NCBI GenBank assembly: GCA_020721225.1 | Contig: DYNE01000022.1 | Span: 1 to 39,168, forward strand | Reading direction: 5' to 3' | DNA: 39,168 nucleotides | DNA from: Pelodictyon luteolum | Lineage (GTDB): Bacteria > Bacteroidota > Chlorobiia > Chlorobiales > Chlorobiaceae | In this document: one piece after another, positions 1-11,777 of the stretch | Layout of the letters: every line of letters begins with the position of its first letter | Position numbering within the stretch: position 1 is the stretch's first letter | Made by a program: the position numbers and the translations under genes | The notes under the pieces: model-generated | Databases searched by the model: none | The model's input: the letters and a program-made list of their open reading frames with translations, nothing else | Told to the model about the DNA's origin: nothing

Positions 1-553
1 ATTTATCGAAAATCAATAGGTTATACGATTTTACGCCAAGGAACTTCGGTTTAGCCTTGTACTCCCCCTTGACGGCGAGAACGATGGACTCGACACCGCG
101 CAGAAAACCTGCATCGATCTGACCGGCCTTGAAAGCGGGCACAACCTCGTTATCGACAATCCGACCGGCAAGCAGATCGGTTAAACGGCCTTCAAGACCA
201 TATCCGACCTCGATTCGAATCTTCCGGTCATCTCTCGAAACGAGAAAAAGCACTCCGTTGTCATACCCTTTCTGACCTATCTTCCAGGCGTCAACGACCT
301 TCATGGAAAAATCTTCGAGCGCGTCTCCCTCCAGAGAGGGAACCGTAAGAATAACGATCTGGGTGGATTCGGTTTTTTCAAGCTCGGCAAGCTTTGCGTC
401 CAGGCCGGCTTCCACCTGCGCGGAGATCATGTCCGCGTTGTCGTTGACCCTGCCCCTGAGCGGTGGAACATCGAGAGCCAATGCCGTGTAGAGGGGCAGG
501 GACTGCAACAGTAACGCACCGAGTATGAAAAGCCCTTTCAACCGTTTATACAT
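1..553 (-). CDS. TPM-domain (YgcG/Psb32-like) membrane-associated protein, 3' end outside window
   Basis: The frame is open from ATG at 553 to the left edge, giving at least 184 residues with no stop, so the C-terminus is missing. The N-terminus has a basic start (MYKRLKG) and a hydrophobic stretch ending near Ala23/Ala25, which looks like a secretion signal. It continues with features of the TPM domain (named after TLP18.3, Psb32 and MOLO-1): an early LRGRVNDNADMIS segment, STQIVILTVPSLEG, then KGYDNGVLFLVSRDDRKIRIE and GYGLEGRLTD. Such proteins usually face the periplasm or outer surface and have a C-terminal membrane segment, which would lie outside the window. Only 14 bases separate it from the lemA stop, and LemA plus TPM protein is a common pair. 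The biochemical function is not established for the family. Confidence 0.85.
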   Translation of the reverse strand, partial: MYKRLKGLFILGALLLQSLPLYTALALDVPPLRGRVNDNADMISAQVEAGLDAKLAELEKTESTQIVILTVPSLEGDALEDFSMKVVDAWKIGQKGYDNGVLFLVSRDDRKIRIEVGYGLEGRLTDLLAGRIVDNEVVPAFKAGQIDAGFLRGVESIVLAVKGEYKAKPKFLGVKSYNLLIFDK

Positions 554-567
554 GCCTGTTGAGCGCT

Positions 568-1155
568 TCAGAACTTCACCTCCGGAACGGCCCTGGCCGC
601 TGCATCGGCCTTGAAATACTCCTTGGCCTTGAGCTTGAGTACCAGACTGTTGGTCATCGAGTTGGGAAACTGCCTGATCGAGAAATTAAAGGTTTCGACC
701 GCAGCATTATAACGCTGACGGGCTACCGTAATACGGTTTTCGGTACCTTCAAGCTGATTCTGCAGATCTCTGAAATTCTGGTTCGCCTTGAGTTCGGGAT
801 ACCGCTCAACAGCAACCAGAAGTCGGGACAGACTTGACGAAAGCTGGCCCTGTGCGCTCTGGAACTTGTTCATGGCCTCAGGATCGCTGAGCATCTCCGG
901 CGTAAGCTGCACCGATGTGGCTTTTGCCCGTGCTTCGATAACCGCGGTCAGTGTCCCTTTTTCGAAATCAGCTGCGCCCTTTACGGTGGCGACCAGGTTA
1001 GGGACAAGATCGGCCCTTCGCTGAAGCTGCGACTCGAGGTCTCCCCATGCCCTGTTTACGGCCTCGTCATTCTGCTGAATGGAGTTATAACCGCACCCGG
1101 AAAGCGTACCGATAAACAGGAAAAAAGCGACCAATCGTAAAGCAATAGGTTTCAT
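568..1155 (-). CDS. lemA: LemA family lipoprotein
   Basis: From ATG 1155 the product is 195 residues, the usual LemA length. It begins with a short signal peptide ending in a lipobox (LSGC, Cys21), so it is predicted to be lipid-anchored. The mature part is the all-helical LemA domain, recognisable from [20 protein letters not shown], the Val-Lys-Gly segment that follows, and [12 protein letters not shown]. The frame is open up to 1248 and there are in-frame ATG codons at 1164 and further upstream, but only starts near 1155-1164 put the signal peptide at the N-terminus. No strong ribosome binding site decides between them. The following TPM-domain gene is 14 bases downstream. LemA function is unknown; a membrane-associated scaffold role is the usual guess. 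Confidence 0.9.
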   Translation of the reverse strand: MKPIALRLVAFFLFIGTLSGCGYNSIQQNDEAVNRAWGDLESQLQRRADLVPNLVATVKGAADFEKGTLTAVIEARAKATSVQLTPEMLSDPEAMNKFQSAQGQLSSSLSRLLVAVERYPELKANQNFRDLQNQLEGTENRITVARQRYNAAVETFNFSIRQFPNSMTNSLVLKLKAKEYFKADAAARAVPEVKF

Positions 1156-1244
1156 GATGTTCATGTTCAGATTTTTGGACATTTTTCGATACTGGCAATT
1201 CTTCATAAATATAATGGTTACCTGTCGATCATCATAAAACGGGG

Positions 1245-3446
1245 TCAACTTATCAAACGCTCGACCGTAAAAATACCCTGAACCTTTTTCAGTTTCTCCA
1301 TGAGTGTTGCAAGCTTCTCGATGTTGCGGACATAGACCATCAGCGTACCGACAAACATGCCGTCTCTGGCATGAAGCGAGATGCTGCGAATATTGGTATC
1401 AAACTTCGAAATCACGGCGGTGATCTGGTTCGTGATGCCGATCCGGTCCTCGCCCACAATTTTTATACCGGCAAGAAAATCTGTTTCTACCTTTCTGTTC
1501 CAGGCAACAGAAACAATCCTTTCGCTTTTCAGCAGATTTTCATTACTGACGTTCAGGCAGTTTTTTCGATGTATTTTCACCAGACCCTCGGCCGTAACGA
1601 AGCCGATAACGTCGTCTCCGGGAACCGGCTGACAGCATTTCGCATACGCATAGGCGATATTGGTCATGCCGGCGATAACCACGTCATCCTTTTTCGATAC
1701 CGGGGCTTCCTGGTCCTGACGCGCCTGCTGCAGATAAGCCTCAACCTGCTTTGCCTCACTTGAGGAAGCTTTTGCCCCGGCTTCCGAGGGCTCCTTGCGG
1801 GCATTGCTGACCCGCTCGAAAATCTCCTCGCCGCTGATCTGCTGACTGGCCAGCGCGCTGAAAAAATCGGCAGGAGTTCTGATGCCGTATTTTTTAGCCT
1901 GACGAATAATATCGTTATCGGAAAAGAGCTTTTTCCCTCCGGAAAGCAGTTTTTCCCACATGCTGCGGCCTTTTTCAATCTGAAGGCGACGCTCTTCATT
2001 GATGGCCGAGCGGATTTTGAGACGAGCGCGATGGGTGACGACAAACTTGAGCCAGTCGGATTTCGGCTTCTGGTTCTTCGACGTGATAATTTCCACCCGA
2101 TCTCCGGACTTGAGCTGAGCGTTCAGACGCACAATCTTGCCGTTGACTTTTGCACCGATACAGCCGTTGCCTATTTCAGAGTGAATGGCATAGGCAAAAT
2201 CGATTGGAGTGGCACTTGCCGGCATTGTTTTCATATCCCCTTTCGGAGTGAAAACATAAATCTCGTCGTGGTAGAGATTGAGCTTGAACCCTTCCATAAA
2301 GGAGGCCGCCGAATCGGCATCCTTTATGAGTTCCCTGGCCCAGCGCAGAAAAGAGTCAATCGAAGCGTCATCTTTCGATATTTTCTCCTTGTACCTCCAG
2401 TGCGCGGCAACGCCAAGTTCGGCGAACTCATGCATGCGCGTCGTTCTGATCTGCAGCTCGACCACATACCCTTTGGGGCCTATGATAGCAGAGTGGAGCG
2501 ACTGATACCCGTTGTGCTTGGGAATGGATATGTAGTCTTTGAAGTGCTGAGGAATAGGTGGATATTTCTGTGTAATGAAACCGTAAACCGCAAAACACTC
2601 GGCAACCCGTTCGGTATCAACAATAACACGGATACCATAGAGATCGTGAATATCCTCGAAGGTCTTGTTCTTGTTTCGCATCTTGTTATAGATCGAGAAC
2701 AGGTGCTTGGCCCGTCCCTCGACTTCTATACGAAATCCCTGTTTTTCAAGATCGTCCTTGATAGGGGAAATCATCTTGTTCAGATAATTGATGCGCTCCG
2801 CACGGCTCAATTTTATCTTCTGCTGAAGAAATTCGTACATCTCCGGATCGATGTATTTCAGGGCAAGGTTCTCGAATTCAACCTTCATCTTGCCGAGACC
2901 GAAGCGATGAGCCAGAGGCGCATAAATGTCCCTCGTTTCAAGGGCTATCTTCAGACGGCGATGCTCCGGCAGAGATTCAAGAGTTCTCATATTGTGCAAC
3001 CGGTCGCAGAACTTGATGAGAATAACCCTTATATCCTTGACCATGGAGAGCAGCATCTTGCGGAACCCCTCAGCCTGGGTAATTTCCCGGTTGATCATGA
3101 TTCCGGAGATCTTGGTCAGCCCCTCTACGATATCGGCGACTTCGACACCGAGTTCCGCTACAAGATCTTCATAGGTGTATCCGCTGTCTTCGATCACATC
3201 GTGCAACAGCGCAGCAGCAACGGATACGTCATCGAGCGGTAACTCTTCGAGCAGAATGGTGGCAACTTCAACCGGATGATAGAAATACGGTTCCCCTGAA
3301 GCCCGCTTCTCGCCATCATGAGCCCTGTAGCACATAAAAAACGCCCGCTGAATCAGTGATTCATCGCTGTGTTTAAGATTGCTGCGGCAAAGACGCAGAA
3401 TTTCGTGCAGTTTTTCGTAATGCTTTTTATCGATTTGTGCCAGCAT
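1245..3446 (-). CDS. spoT: Bifunctional (p)ppGpp synthetase/hydrolase, RelA/SpoT family
   Basis: This long Rel enzyme makes and degrades (p)ppGpp in the stringent response. From ATG 3446 it is 733 residues. The order is an HD hydrolase domain (His57, His82-Asp83 in LLHDVIEDS, Asp148 in KFCDRLHN), the synthetase domain ([17 protein letters not shown]), a TGS domain ([20 protein letters not shown]), a Cys-rich region ([14 protein letters not shown]) and a C-terminal ACT domain. The hydrolase residues are intact, so the protein should be bifunctional. The frame extends upstream to 3536, but ATG 3446 is preceded by an AGGGG sequence a few bases away and gives the normal N-terminus. It lies 105 bases downstream of uvrB on the same strand and may be the only Rel enzyme of the cell. 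Confidence 0.95.
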   Translation of the reverse strand: MLAQIDKKHYEKLHEILRLCRSNLKHSDESLIQRAFFMCYRAHDGEKRASGEPYFYHPVEVATILLEELPLDDVSVAAALLHDVIEDSGYTYEDLVAELGVEVADIVEGLTKISGIMINREITQAEGFRKMLLSMVKDIRVILIKFCDRLHNMRTLESLPEHRRLKIALETRDIYAPLAHRFGLGKMKVEFENLALKYIDPEMYEFLQQKIKLSRAERINYLNKMISPIKDDLEKQGFRIEVEGRAKHLFSIYNKMRNKNKTFEDIHDLYGIRVIVDTERVAECFAVYGFITQKYPPIPQHFKDYISIPKHNGYQSLHSAIIGPKGYVVELQIRTTRMHEFAELGVAAHWRYKEKISKDDASIDSFLRWARELIKDADSAASFMEGFKLNLYHDEIYVFTPKGDMKTMPASATPIDFAYAIHSEIGNGCIGAKVNGKIVRLNAQLKSGDRVEIITSKNQKPKSDWLKFVVTHRARLKIRSAINEERRLQIEKGRSMWEKLLSGGKKLFSDNDIIRQAKKYGIRTPADFFSALASQQISGEEIFERVSNARKEPSEAGAKASSSEAKQVEAYLQQARQDQEAPVSKKDDVVIAGMTNIAYAYAKCCQPVPGDDVIGFVTAEGLVKIHRKNCLNVSNENLLKSERIVSVAWNRKVETDFLAGIKIVGEDRIGITNQITAVISKFDTNIRSISLHARDGMFVGTLMVYVRNIEKLATLMEKLKKVQGIFTVERLIS

Positions 3447-3551
3447 ATACCCCTGTACTCCCTGAAAACAGTGTTGCCTGTAACCGTATTCCCCTGTATT
3501 ATTCTTATATGATTTTATTTCCCCATAACAAAGCACGAGAGGGAAAAACAG

Positions 3552-5606
3552 CTATGTTCCTTTCCCCGATTCGTTTGCCCGATGTTCGAACTTCGAAATC
3601 TCATCACGCAGATAGGCTGCCTTTTCATACTCCATTTTTAAGGCGGCCTCCTGCATTTCAAGTCGGAGACTTTCTGCCATGGAGTAACATTCTTCTGCGG
3701 TCAACGTATCGATAAGGGTACTGAGCAGACGCTCCGGCTTCGGCTCGAGTCCGAACCGTTTCCTGCGATACCGCTCCTCCGCATCGGCAACGCCTGTGGT
3801 ATTGAGTACCTGCTCCACGGATTTTACGATGGACTGCGGCACAATGCCATGCTCCTCATTATAGGCCTGCTGAATCTTGCGGCGTCTGCCGGTTTCATCA
3901 AGAACCTCACGGATGGAACGGGTCAGGACGTCTGCATAAAGCACCACGAATCCTTCCGAGTTGCGTGCCGCTCTTCCTGCGATCTGCATGAGAGATCGGG
4001 TATTGCGAAGAAAACCCTCCTTGTCGGCGTCGAGAATCGCAACGAGCGATACTTCGGGCAGATCGAGCCCTTCGCGAAGCAGGTTTACGCCTACCAGTAC
4101 ATCAATTTCACCGGTACGAAGCTCCCTTAGAATCTGCATGCGTTCAAGGCTTTTGATCTCTGAATGCAGGTAACGGGAACGGATCCCGGTTTTACGAAAG
4201 TAATCGTCGAGATCTTCGGACATCCGCTTGGTCAGCGTCATGATCAGCGCCTTGAATCCTCTGGCGGTATGCTTGCGAATTTCACCAAGCAGATCATCGA
4301 TCTGGCCTTTTACCGGACGCACTTCTACAGGTGGATCGAGCAGTCCGGTCGGACGTACAAGCTGTTCGACAATCACCCCGCCGGAATACTCCAGTTCAAG
4401 ATCGCCCGGTGTCGCACTTACACAGACAACCTGCGGCACGAGCCCGACATACTCATCAAAACGCAACGGACGGTTATCGAGCGCCGAAGGGAGACGGAAG
4501 CCATGTTCAACCAGAATGGTCTTGCGGGAACGATCGCCGCCGTACATGCCCCGGATCTGCGGCAGCGTGACATGCGATTCGTCAACGACAACGAGGTAAT
4601 CTTCCGGAAAATAGTCAAGCAGACAGTGCGGACGGTCGCCAGGCTCTCTGCCGGCAAGATGACGGGAGTAGTTCTCGATTCCCGAACAGTAACCGAGTTC
4701 TTTCATCATTTCAAGATCGTAACGGGTACGCTCTTCAAGCCTCTTGGCCTCTATCAGACGGTTTTCGCCGCGAAGCTGGTTGAGCCTTCCTGCCAGCTCA
4801 TTCTCTATGGCCAGCATGGCGTGCCGCATCTGCTCCTCTCCGGCGACAAACTGACGGGCAGGATAAATGAAGGCATAGTCGTCCTTGCCGAGCACCTCGC
4901 CACTCTGCAGATCAAACGTCTGGAGACTCTCGATCTCCGATCCGAAAAACTCCACGCGCACGGCAAGCTCCTCGTGAGCCGGAACAAGATCGATAATATC
5001 TCCCCGAACTCTGAACTTGCCGGGACCGGGCTTCATGTCATCCCGCACATAGTGCAGGGCGATAAGCTCCTGAAGAAACTGATCGCGGTCTTTTTCCATT
5101 CCGGGCCGCAATTCGATAATCTGGGCCTTCCACTCTTCAGGGGAACCGAGACCATAGATGCAGCTTACCGAACTGACAACGATGACATCACGGCGTCCGC
5201 TCAGCAGGGAACTCGTTGCCTTGAGCCGCAACCGCTCGATTTCATCGTTGATGCGCAGATCCTTGGCGATATATTTGTCGAGAGCAGGCAGATAGGCTTC
5301 CGGCTGGTAGAAATCGTAGTAACTGATAAAATATTCAACGGCATTATCAGGGAAAAATTGCCGGAGTTCTCCGTAAAGCTGGGCCGCAAGTGTTTTGTTA
5401 TGGCTCATCACCAGCACAGGCTTGCCGACCTGCGCAATGAGGTTCGATATCGTGAACGTCTTTCCTGAACCCGTAACGCCCAACAGCGTCTGCCAGCGGT
5501 CGCCCCTTTGAACTCCTTCTACAAGCTGCTTGATTGCTCCCGGCTGATCGCCTTTCGGGCTGTAACTGCTGACAAGCCGATAACCGCTTCCTGTTATACC
5601 GTACAT
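3552..5606 (-). CDS. uvrB: Excinuclease ABC subunit B
   Basis: UvrB is the damage-verification helicase of nucleotide excision repair; it receives DNA from UvrA and recruits UvrC. The 684-residue product has the full family length. Visible features are Walker A GVTGSGKT (residues 43-50), the beta-hairpin start [12 protein letters not shown] (from about residue 98), the DESH helicase motif II ([17 protein letters not shown]), motif VI (QIAGRAARN) and the C-terminal UVR domain ([20 protein letters not shown]) that contacts UvrC. The ATG at 5606 is preceded by AAGGGG about 12 bases upstream. The gene diverges from the M16 peptidase across a 198-base intergenic region and leads the minus-strand group with spoT and lemA. 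Confidence 0.98.
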   Translation of the reverse strand: MYGITGSGYRLVSSYSPKGDQPGAIKQLVEGVQRGDRWQTLLGVTGSGKTFTISNLIAQVGKPVLVMSHNKTLAAQLYGELRQFFPDNAVEYFISYYDFYQPEAYLPALDKYIAKDLRINDEIERLRLKATSSLLSGRRDVIVVSSVSCIYGLGSPEEWKAQIIELRPGMEKDRDQFLQELIALHYVRDDMKPGPGKFRVRGDIIDLVPAHEELAVRVEFFGSEIESLQTFDLQSGEVLGKDDYAFIYPARQFVAGEEQMRHAMLAIENELAGRLNQLRGENRLIEAKRLEERTRYDLEMMKELGYCSGIENYSRHLAGREPGDRPHCLLDYFPEDYLVVVDESHVTLPQIRGMYGGDRSRKTILVEHGFRLPSALDNRPLRFDEYVGLVPQVVCVSATPGDLELEYSGGVIVEQLVRPTGLLDPPVEVRPVKGQIDDLLGEIRKHTARGFKALIMTLTKRMSEDLDDYFRKTGIRSRYLHSEIKSLERMQILRELRTGEIDVLVGVNLLREGLDLPEVSLVAILDADKEGFLRNTRSLMQIAGRAARNSEGFVVLYADVLTRSIREVLDETGRRRKIQQAYNEEHGIVPQSIVKSVEQVLNTTGVADAEERYRRKRFGLEPKPERLLSTLIDTLTAEECYSMAESLRLEMQEAALKMEYEKAAYLRDEISKFEHRANESGKGT

Positions 5607-5804
5607 ATACTGTTAATTCCCCTTGCCTTATTATGATAACTGATGTAAAAAGAACTATTAAAGAACCCTGTTCGTTCTGCATCGGTAAATCAGAATTACC
5701 GGACTCGAACGATACGAAGTTTTTTCCGGCAACCGGAGTTATTTTACGTAGTATCCGATAACGGTTGCAATTATCGCCCGGAAATCCGATTATTATATTT
5801 TTCG
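5607..5804. promoter_or_regulatory. Divergent promoter region between uvrB and the M16 peptidase gene
   Basis: This 198-base gap must carry promoters in both directions. It contains a small inverted repeat, CGGTAA (5683-5688) and TTACCG (5696-5701), which could be an operator. On the plus strand TTGCAA (5765-5770) is followed after 17 bases by GATTAT (5788-5793), overlapping an AT-rich TATTATATTTTT tract. If this is the promoter, transcription would start within a few bases of the ATG at 5805, a nearly leaderless message. No convincing Shine-Dalgarno sequence precedes that ATG, which fits. Promoter assignment is by eye only. Confidence 0.35.
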
Positions 5805-8750
5805 ATGCTTATACCATATTCACCGCAAAGAAGAACCCTCGTTCCATCAGGAATAGCTTTCTTCCTTTTTTTGCATTTACTATCCTGCAGGCCCATGATG
5901 AATGACGTAAAAACGTACGCGTACACAACAGTTCCCGGAGACTCGCTCCATACACGAATCTATACACTTGGTAACGGTCTGACCGTTTTCATGAGTCCCT
6001 ACCGCGACGAACCGCGGATATACACATCGATAGCCGTTCGCGCCGGGAGCAAGAACGATCCGGCGGAAACCACAGGTCTGGCTCACTACCTCGAACATAT
6101 GCTGTTCAAGGGCACAGACTCCATCGGTTCTCTGAATTACGAAAAAGAACATGCCGAACTTGAAAAAATCATCAACCTGTACGAAGAGTACCGGGCAACG
6201 GCAGATCCTGACAAACGTGCAGCAATATACCGGGATATCGACAGCGTTTCTAATGAAGCCGCCCGGTACACCGTTCCCAACGAGTACGACAAGCTGCTGA
6301 ACTCGATCGGAGCACAGGGCACCAATGCCTATACATGGGTGGAACAGACCGTTTATATCAATGACATTCCATCGAACAAGCTCGACCAGTGGCTTACCAT
6401 AGAGGCGGAACGTTTCCGCAATCCTGTTATGCGTCTCTTCCATACCGAACTTGAAACCGTCTATGAAGAGAAAAACATGACGATGGACAGCGACAGCCGT
6501 AAAATCTGGGAGAATCTCTTCTCAGGACTTTTCAGCAGGCACACCTATGGCACCCAGACAACCATAGGAAAAGCCGAACACCTGAAAAATCCATCGATCA
6601 GGAATGTCATCAACTACTACCGCTCCTACTATGTGCCTAATAATATGGCGCTCTGTATTGCCGGCGATTTCGATCCTGATGAAACCATCAGGATGATCGA
6701 TGAGAAATTTTCCGTTCTCGCAGCCAAAGAGATACCTCCCTTTACTCCGGCGGTTGAAGATCAGCTGCAGAAACCGGTCATTAAAAAGGTAAAGGGCCCT
6801 GAAGCCGAGGAACTGGTGATTGGATACCGTTTCAACGGCGTCAACACCAGAGATGCCGACTACCTCACCATGATTGACAAGGTGCTTTACAATCAGACGG
6901 CTGGCCTGATCGACCTGAACCTCAACCAGCAGCAGAAAACCCTCGATGCGGGCTCGATGCTTGTGCTGATGAAAGACTACTCCACACACCTGTTGAGCGC
7001 AAAACCACGTGAAGGCCAGAGTCTCGACGAGGTAAAGGATCTCCTTCTCGAACAGCTCGAACAGCTCAAGAAAGGCAACTTCCCCGACTGGCTGCTCGAA
7101 GCTGCGGTGAACGACCTGAAAATCGAACAGCTGAAGCTGTACGAAAGCAACAAGGGACGGGTTGAAGCCTATGTCGACTCGTTTATCTGGGGAATGGAAT
7201 GGAGCGACTATAACAGTCAGATCGAACGGTTGAGCGCCATCAAGAAAGATGAGTTGACGGCTTTTGCAAAAGCACATTATGGAACGAACTACGTCGCAGT
7301 TTACAAAGAACACGGCAGCGAAAAAAGCAGTCCGAAAATACAGAAACCGCCTATCACGCCGATCAAGGTAAACCGGGATACATCCTCTCAGTTTGCAGGA
7401 AATATTCTGGCGCGGAAATCGGAAAATATCGAGCCGACATTCCTCGATTATCGGAAAGATATCGGCTTTTATGATGTAAAACCGGGCATAAGGCTTCACT
7501 ACCTCCAGAACAAGGAAAACGATTTGTTCTCGGTTTATTATGTTTTTGACATCGGAAAAAACCACAGCAGAAAAATCGATCTCGCTCTCGATTATCTCTC
7601 CTATCTGGGAACTTCGGCATTGACACCTGCGGAGTTCAGCCAGGAGCTATATAAAAACGGAGCGAGCTTCTCGGCATTCACCTCGGACGATTATGTCTAT
7701 CTGAAACTTTCCGGTCTGCGGAAAAATTTTCCGGCGGCATTGCGGCTGCTTGAACAACTGCTTACCTATACACGTCCCGATCAAGCCGCTCTTGAAAAAC
7801 TCAAGGCGGGCACCATGAAAGAAAGGGCCGACGATAAGCTTTCGAAGAGAAAAATTCTCTTCGAGGCTATGGCCAGCTACGGTAAATATGGTCCTTCCTC
7901 GCCGTTCACCAACGTACTTTCCAATACGGAACTTGAAACGATCTCTTCGGAAGAACTGCTTGACGAAATAAAAAACCTCATGCAGTACCGCCACCGGGTT
8001 CTGTATTACGGCCCGGAACACGCGGAAAACCTGCTTACCGAACTCCGTGCAGTCCGCAGATACCCCGAGACCTTCCGTGAGGTACCGTCCGTCGAATTCT
8101 ATCCTGAACTCGAACAGCAGAACAATCTGGTTTATGTTGTCGATTACGACATGACACAGGCAGAGGTCATTCTGCTGACCAGAGATGAACGCTACAAATC
8201 GGAGATGGTACCGCTCGTAACCCTTTTCAACGAGTATTACGGCGGCGGAATGTCCTCGGTTGTGTTTCAGGAGTTGCGCGAAGCCAAAGCGCTTGCATAC
8301 TCTGTCATGTCAATCTATCGGATGCCGAAATTCAGTAACCGCCACAGCTATCTTTTCAGTTATATAGGCACCCAGGCCGACAAGCTGCCGGAAGCTCTCG
8401 ATGGAATCAGCAGCCTGATGCATGAACTGCCTGAGTCTCCGGAACTTTTCGCTTCGGCAAAAGAGGGTATTATGCAGAAAATTTCCACTGAACGGCTCAC
8501 GAGAAGCGAAGTACTCTTCAATTACGAGGACGCGCAACGTCTCGAACTCGACGATGATATCAGAAAAAATATCTATCGCGACGTTCCGTCCATGACGCTG
8601 CAGGACGTGAAACTCTTCCACCAGCAGCATTTCGGCAACAGGAACCATGTTATGCTGGTGCTTGGCGATACATCCCGGCTCGATATGGACACCCTTCGAC
8701 AATACGGTACGGTAAAGGAGCTGAAGCTCGATGAGCTGTTCGGATACTGA
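5805..8750 (+). CDS. M16 family zinc metallopeptidase, predicted lipoprotein
   Basis: This 981-residue protein has the length of a full pitrilysin/insulinase-type M16 peptidase, with catalytic and non-catalytic halves in one chain. A signal peptide ends in a lipobox (LLSC, Cys28), so the enzyme is probably anchored to a membrane facing the periplasm. The inverted zinc motif HYLEH (His94, Glu97, His98) is followed by the downstream Glu region ([11 protein letters not shown]) that completes zinc binding. The C-terminal half contains the [22 protein letters not shown] segment typical of the second M16 domain (split here: [15 protein letters not shown] then AKALAYS). It likely degrades peptides or signal peptides in the envelope. 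The LptF/G-like gene begins 81 bases downstream. Confidence 0.93.
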   Translation: MLIPYSPQRRTLVPSGIAFFLFLHLLSCRPMMNDVKTYAYTTVPGDSLHTRIYTLGNGLTVFMSPYRDEPRIYTSIAVRAGSKNDPAETTGLAHYLEHMLFKGTDSIGSLNYEKEHAELEKIINLYEEYRATADPDKRAAIYRDIDSVSNEAARYTVPNEYDKLLNSIGAQGTNAYTWVEQTVYINDIPSNKLDQWLTIEAERFRNPVMRLFHTELETVYEEKNMTMDSDSRKIWENLFSGLFSRHTYGTQTTIGKAEHLKNPSIRNVINYYRSYYVPNNMALCIAGDFDPDETIRMIDEKFSVLAAKEIPPFTPAVEDQLQKPVIKKVKGPEAEELVIGYRFNGVNTRDADYLTMIDKVLYNQTAGLIDLNLNQQQKTLDAGSMLVLMKDYSTHLLSAKPREGQSLDEVKDLLLEQLEQLKKGNFPDWLLEAAVNDLKIEQLKLYESNKGRVEAYVDSFIWGMEWSDYNSQIERLSAIKKDELTAFAKAHYGTNYVAVYKEHGSEKSSPKIQKPPITPIKVNRDTSSQFAGNILARKSENIEPTFLDYRKDIGFYDVKPGIRLHYLQNKENDLFSVYYVFDIGKNHSRKIDLALDYLSYLGTSALTPAEFSQELYKNGASFSAFTSDDYVYLKLSGLRKNFPAALRLLEQLLTYTRPDQAALEKLKAGTMKERADDKLSKRKILFEAMASYGKYGPSSPFTNVLSNTELETISSEELLDEIKNLMQYRHRVLYYGPEHAENLLTELRAVRRYPETFREVPSVEFYPELEQQNNLVYVVDYDMTQAEVILLTRDERYKSEMVPLVTLFNEYYGGGMSSVVFQELREAKALAYSVMSIYRMPKFSNRHSYLFSYIGTQADKLPEALDGISSLMHELPESPELFASAKEGIMQKISTERLTRSEVLFNYEDAQRLELDDDIRKNIYRDVPSMTLQDVKLFHQQHFGNRNHVMLVLGDTSRLDMDTLRQYGTVKELKLDELFGY

Positions 8751-8831
8751 ACACTGCAAAAAAAACACTATCCGAAAAATGAACATCACAACAGCAGAGG
8801 CAAGCGCCCTGCGAAGAAGAGGAATGAAGCG

Positions 8832-9914
8832 ATGAAACTGCTGTACCGGCACATTTTCAGGCAGTTTATCACCTCTTTCCTCTTTGCCTCGATAACCTTC
8901 GCGGCACTGTTTACCCTTATCACAATGGTTGAAAACCTCGATGAGTTTTTTGACCGTGGTATCGGCATATCGGATATCGCCTGGTACTATCTGCTTGCTC
9001 TGCCCTCGACATTCCAGATAACCGCACCGGTCGCAGCACTGCTTGCCTCGATTCTGACTGCCGGAAGGCTGTCGGCATCGAGTGAGCTTGCCGCAATCAG
9101 ATCGGCCGGTGTGGGCATGAGCCAGTTGATGCGGCCCTATGTTCTGGGCGGACTGCTTATTTCGGGAGTAAACCTTCTTAATGCATCATTTCTGGAACCT
9201 GCCGCCGCAAAAGAAAAAATCTCTTTTGAAAAACAGGTTCTCAATCAAACCCGTTCCGCTCTGCACGAAGGGACCAACATCCACGTCATCGAACCGGACA
9301 ACCGTATCGTCACGATAGAATCCTTTGATGCGAAGCGCCTGCTGGCATCACAGGTAACCATCGAGCAGTTCAACGGCTCCCGCCTCATTTCAAGAAAGGA
9401 CGCTTCCCGAATGGTGTTCGATCCGGCAATCGACAGATGGATCATGCAAAAAGCCGCCATGCGTTCATTCGGCTCTGATCCTGGAGAGATCTCTTTCAGC
9501 ACAGGCAACGACACCCTCAATCTGCTGCTCTCCATACAATCGCTGCAGGAGCTGAGTCTGCAGCCTGAGGAGATGAACCTGATTCAGCACTACAGATACG
9601 TAAAAGAGAAAATGCAGGCGGGATTCCCCGGACTTGACCGGGCCAGGGTAAAGCTGCATGCAAAAACAGCTCTGCCGTTAGCCTCCCTGGTTATCATTTT
9701 TATCGGCGTTCCCCTCTCCACCGTAAAAAAACGGAGCGGACTTGCAGCCGAAATTGCCATTGCGCTCTTTATCGGTTTTCTTTTTCTCGGTATGCAGAAA
9801 ACGGTCGCATCACTCGGTTACAACGGCATTATCGAACCATGGATAGCTGCATGGCTCCCGATATTTCTTTTTCTTGGAGCAGGAGCCCTGCTCTATAAGA
9901 AAGCGGCCTCATGA
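8832..9914 (+). CDS. LptF/LptG (YjgP/YjgQ) family permease
   Basis: The 360-residue product has the LptF/LptG layout: a membrane segment near the N-terminus (FITSFLFASITFAALFTLI), two more by about residue 120, a large soluble periplasmic domain in the middle, and three C-terminal membrane segments after residue 270. In lipopolysaccharide export these proteins form the membrane part of the LptB2FG transporter. Whether this copy is LptF or LptG cannot be decided, so no symbol is given. A GAGG ribosome binding site lies about 10 bases before the ATG. The last codons overlap the start of the next gene by 4 bases (ATGA), indicating translational coupling. Confidence 0.9.
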   Translation: MKLLYRHIFRQFITSFLFASITFAALFTLITMVENLDEFFDRGIGISDIAWYYLLALPSTFQITAPVAALLASILTAGRLSASSELAAIRSAGVGMSQLMRPYVLGGLLISGVNLLNASFLEPAAAKEKISFEKQVLNQTRSALHEGTNIHVIEPDNRIVTIESFDAKRLLASQVTIEQFNGSRLISRKDASRMVFDPAIDRWIMQKAAMRSFGSDPGEISFSTGNDTLNLLLSIQSLQELSLQPEEMNLIQHYRYVKEKMQAGFPGLDRARVKLHAKTALPLASLVIIFIGVPLSTVKKRSGLAAEIAIALFIGFLFLGMQKTVASLGYNGIIEPWIAAWLPIFLFLGAGALLYKKAAS

Positions 9915-10744
9915 GCGTAAGCGACAGGCGCAATCCGGTCGTTATCCTGATGACAGATTTCGGACTGCGTGACACCTATGTCGGACAGATGAAAAGCGTG
10001 ATCTCTTCCATTTGTCCGGACGCACGCGTCATAGACCTCACTCATGCTGTCGATCCCCAGAATATCGCACAGGGAGCTTTTTTCCTTGACCGATCGATGC
10101 CGTTTTTTCCGGATCGAGCTGTCGTTGTCTGCGTTGTCGATCCGGGAGTAGGAACATCGAGAAAACCCATAGCGGTAAAAACTGCCCGCCAGACCTTTCT
10201 TGCTCCGGACAACGGCCTTCTGACCCCTGTGCTCGGCTCGCAAACCGTTACGCATTGCATCAGCATCTCCAATCCGGAGATCATGCTTCCCGCACAGAGT
10301 GCAACCTTTCACGGACGGGATATTTTTTCGCCCGCTGCAGCGCATCTGTGCGCAGGCTTTCCGTTCAACCGACTCGGCGATCCTGTAGATCCGGCATCGT
10401 GCATCACGCTTCCTGCAGAAACGAACCGAATCGAAAACGGAAGCAGCATTGAAGGTAGGGTACTTTTCTGCGACCATTTCGGCAATCTTGTAACCTCTCT
10501 GGAGAGTTCCCTTATCGATACAGCGCATAGATGGGAAATCAGCGCCGAAGGCATTGACAGCCTGCCGATCGTGAAAACATATGAAGATGTCGATGAAGGA
10601 GAACTGCTCGCTTACAGAGGAAGTTTCGATATGATCGAAATCGCAGTCCGCAACGGCAGCGCTGCCGGGAGAACCGGCCTGAAGCATGGTGCGGCCGTAC
10701 GTCTTATCCGAAAAAAACCTGTTACGACCGCAATCCCGTCATGA
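9911..10744 (+). CDS. SAM hydroxide adenosyltransferase (DUF62 family)
   Basis: Members of this family hydrolyse S-adenosylmethionine to adenosine and methionine, using hydroxide as the nucleophile. They are relatives of the SAM fluorinase and chlorinase. The 277-residue product has the signature MTDFGLRDTYVGQMK near residues 14-28, then VVDPGVGTSRKP, giving an Asp77/Arg84/His134 set whose spacing resembles the Asp-Arg-His triad of characterised hydrolases. The physiological purpose is unclear. The gene overlaps the preceding permease gene by 4 bases and converges on rpoD 33 bases away. Confidence 0.9.
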   Translation: MSVSDRRNPVVILMTDFGLRDTYVGQMKSVISSICPDARVIDLTHAVDPQNIAQGAFFLDRSMPFFPDRAVVVCVVDPGVGTSRKPIAVKTARQTFLAPDNGLLTPVLGSQTVTHCISISNPEIMLPAQSATFHGRDIFSPAAAHLCAGFPFNRLGDPVDPASCITLPAETNRIENGSSIEGRVLFCDHFGNLVTSLESSLIDTAHRWEISAEGIDSLPIVKTYEDVDEGELLAYRGSFDMIEIAVRNGSAAGRTGLKHGAAVRLIRKKPVTTAIPS

Positions 10745-10777
10745 AGGAAAAAAGGGAAGAAAGCCTTCGGCGATATT

Positions 10778-11677
10778 TCAGCTGCCGATATACTCTTTGA
10801 GAACCTTGCTGTAAGCTGACTGGCGAAGCCTTCTGATGGCTTTTTCCTTGATCTGCCGAACGCGCTCGCGTGTAAGCTTGAACTTTTCGCCGATCTCTTC
10901 AAGAGTCAGCGGATTGTCCATCCCTATACCGAAATATGAGCGGATGACATCGGCTTCACGCGGAGCAAGCACCGAAAGCGAACGCTCAACCTCAAGGGTC
11001 AGCGAGTCCTTGTTCAAACCGTGATCCGGCAGATGACCATCATTCTGCAGCACATCGAGTAACCGGTTATCGTCACCCTGAGCGAATGGCGCATCAACCG
11101 ATACGTGGCGTCCGGCGATTTTCAGGGTGTCGGCAACATCCTGTGAGTCCATATCGAGAAGGTTCGCCAGTTCACGAGTGTTCGGATCCCGCTCGAACTC
11201 CTGCTCAAGCTGACTGTACGCCTTGCTGATCTTGTTGAGTGTTCCAACCCGGTTCAGTGGAAGTCGAACGATTCGGGACTGCTCCGCAAGCGCCTGAAGA
11301 ATGGACTGGCGAATCCACCAGACCGCATAAGAGATGAACTTGAAGCCTCTTGTTTCGTCGAATCGCTTGGCCGCCTTTATAAGGCCGAGATTGCCCTCGT
11401 TGATCAGATCGCCAAGGGTCAGACCCTGGTTCTGGTACTGTTTGGCCACGGAAACAACAAATCGCAGGTTTCCTTTTATGAGCTTGTCCAGCGCCCGTTT
11501 TGCCCGTTTATACTCGACGGTGTCAACGGGCATATCGTAGCCCTCTTTGATAGCCATGGTCAGCTTGACCTCATCATCAGCGGTCAGAAGATCGTATTTT
11601 CCGATTTCCTGAAGATAACGGTCAAGCGAAAGGCTCTCCCTGTTGGTGATCTGCTTGCTTATTTTCAACTGCCTCAT
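10778..11677 (-). CDS. rpoD: RNA polymerase sigma factor, sigma-70 family (primary type)
   Basis: At 299 residues this sigma factor lacks the long region 1.1 of proteobacterial RpoD, as is usual for primary sigma factors of Bacteroidetes and Chlorobi. Region 1.2 starts near [21 protein letters not shown], region 2 contains [20 protein letters not shown] and the promoter-melting segment [19 protein letters not shown], and region 4.2 is [18 protein letters not shown], the -35-binding helix-turn-helix. The gene lies 153 bases downstream of valS on the same strand and probably has its own promoter in that gap. A group 2 role cannot be excluded without the rest of the genome. Confidence 0.93.
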   Translation of the reverse strand: MRQLKISKQITNRESLSLDRYLQEIGKYDLLTADDEVKLTMAIKEGYDMPVDTVEYKRAKRALDKLIKGNLRFVVSVAKQYQNQGLTLGDLINEGNLGLIKAAKRFDETRGFKFISYAVWWIRQSILQALAEQSRIVRLPLNRVGTLNKISKAYSQLEQEFERDPNTRELANLLDMDSQDVADTLKIAGRHVSVDAPFAQGDDNRLLDVLQNDGHLPDHGLNKDSLTLEVERSLSVLAPREADVIRSYFGIGMDNPLTLEEIGEKFKLTRERVRQIKEKAIRRLRQSAYSKVLKEYIGS

Positions 11678-11777
11678 TGTCTTAATGCACTCCTTACGAA
11701 CTCATCGGTGAAATCATTTGTCCGTCCACAGCAAAGGCACAGACAAAACGATAAAATATCATTTCAGCTTAAATAGC

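Noticed and set aside
2031-3242. Long open frame of 403 codons on the plus strand opposite spoT
   Set aside because: It is a shadow of the clearly conserved Rel gene; the peptide has no family features.
4164-5468. Long open frame of 434 codons on the plus strand opposite uvrB
   Set aside because: UvrB is certain on the minus strand, and the antisense peptide shows no motif or signal.
6522-7565. Open frame of 347 codons on the minus strand inside the M16 peptidase gene
   Set aside because: Antisense shadow of a well-supported peptidase; composition is that of reversed codons.
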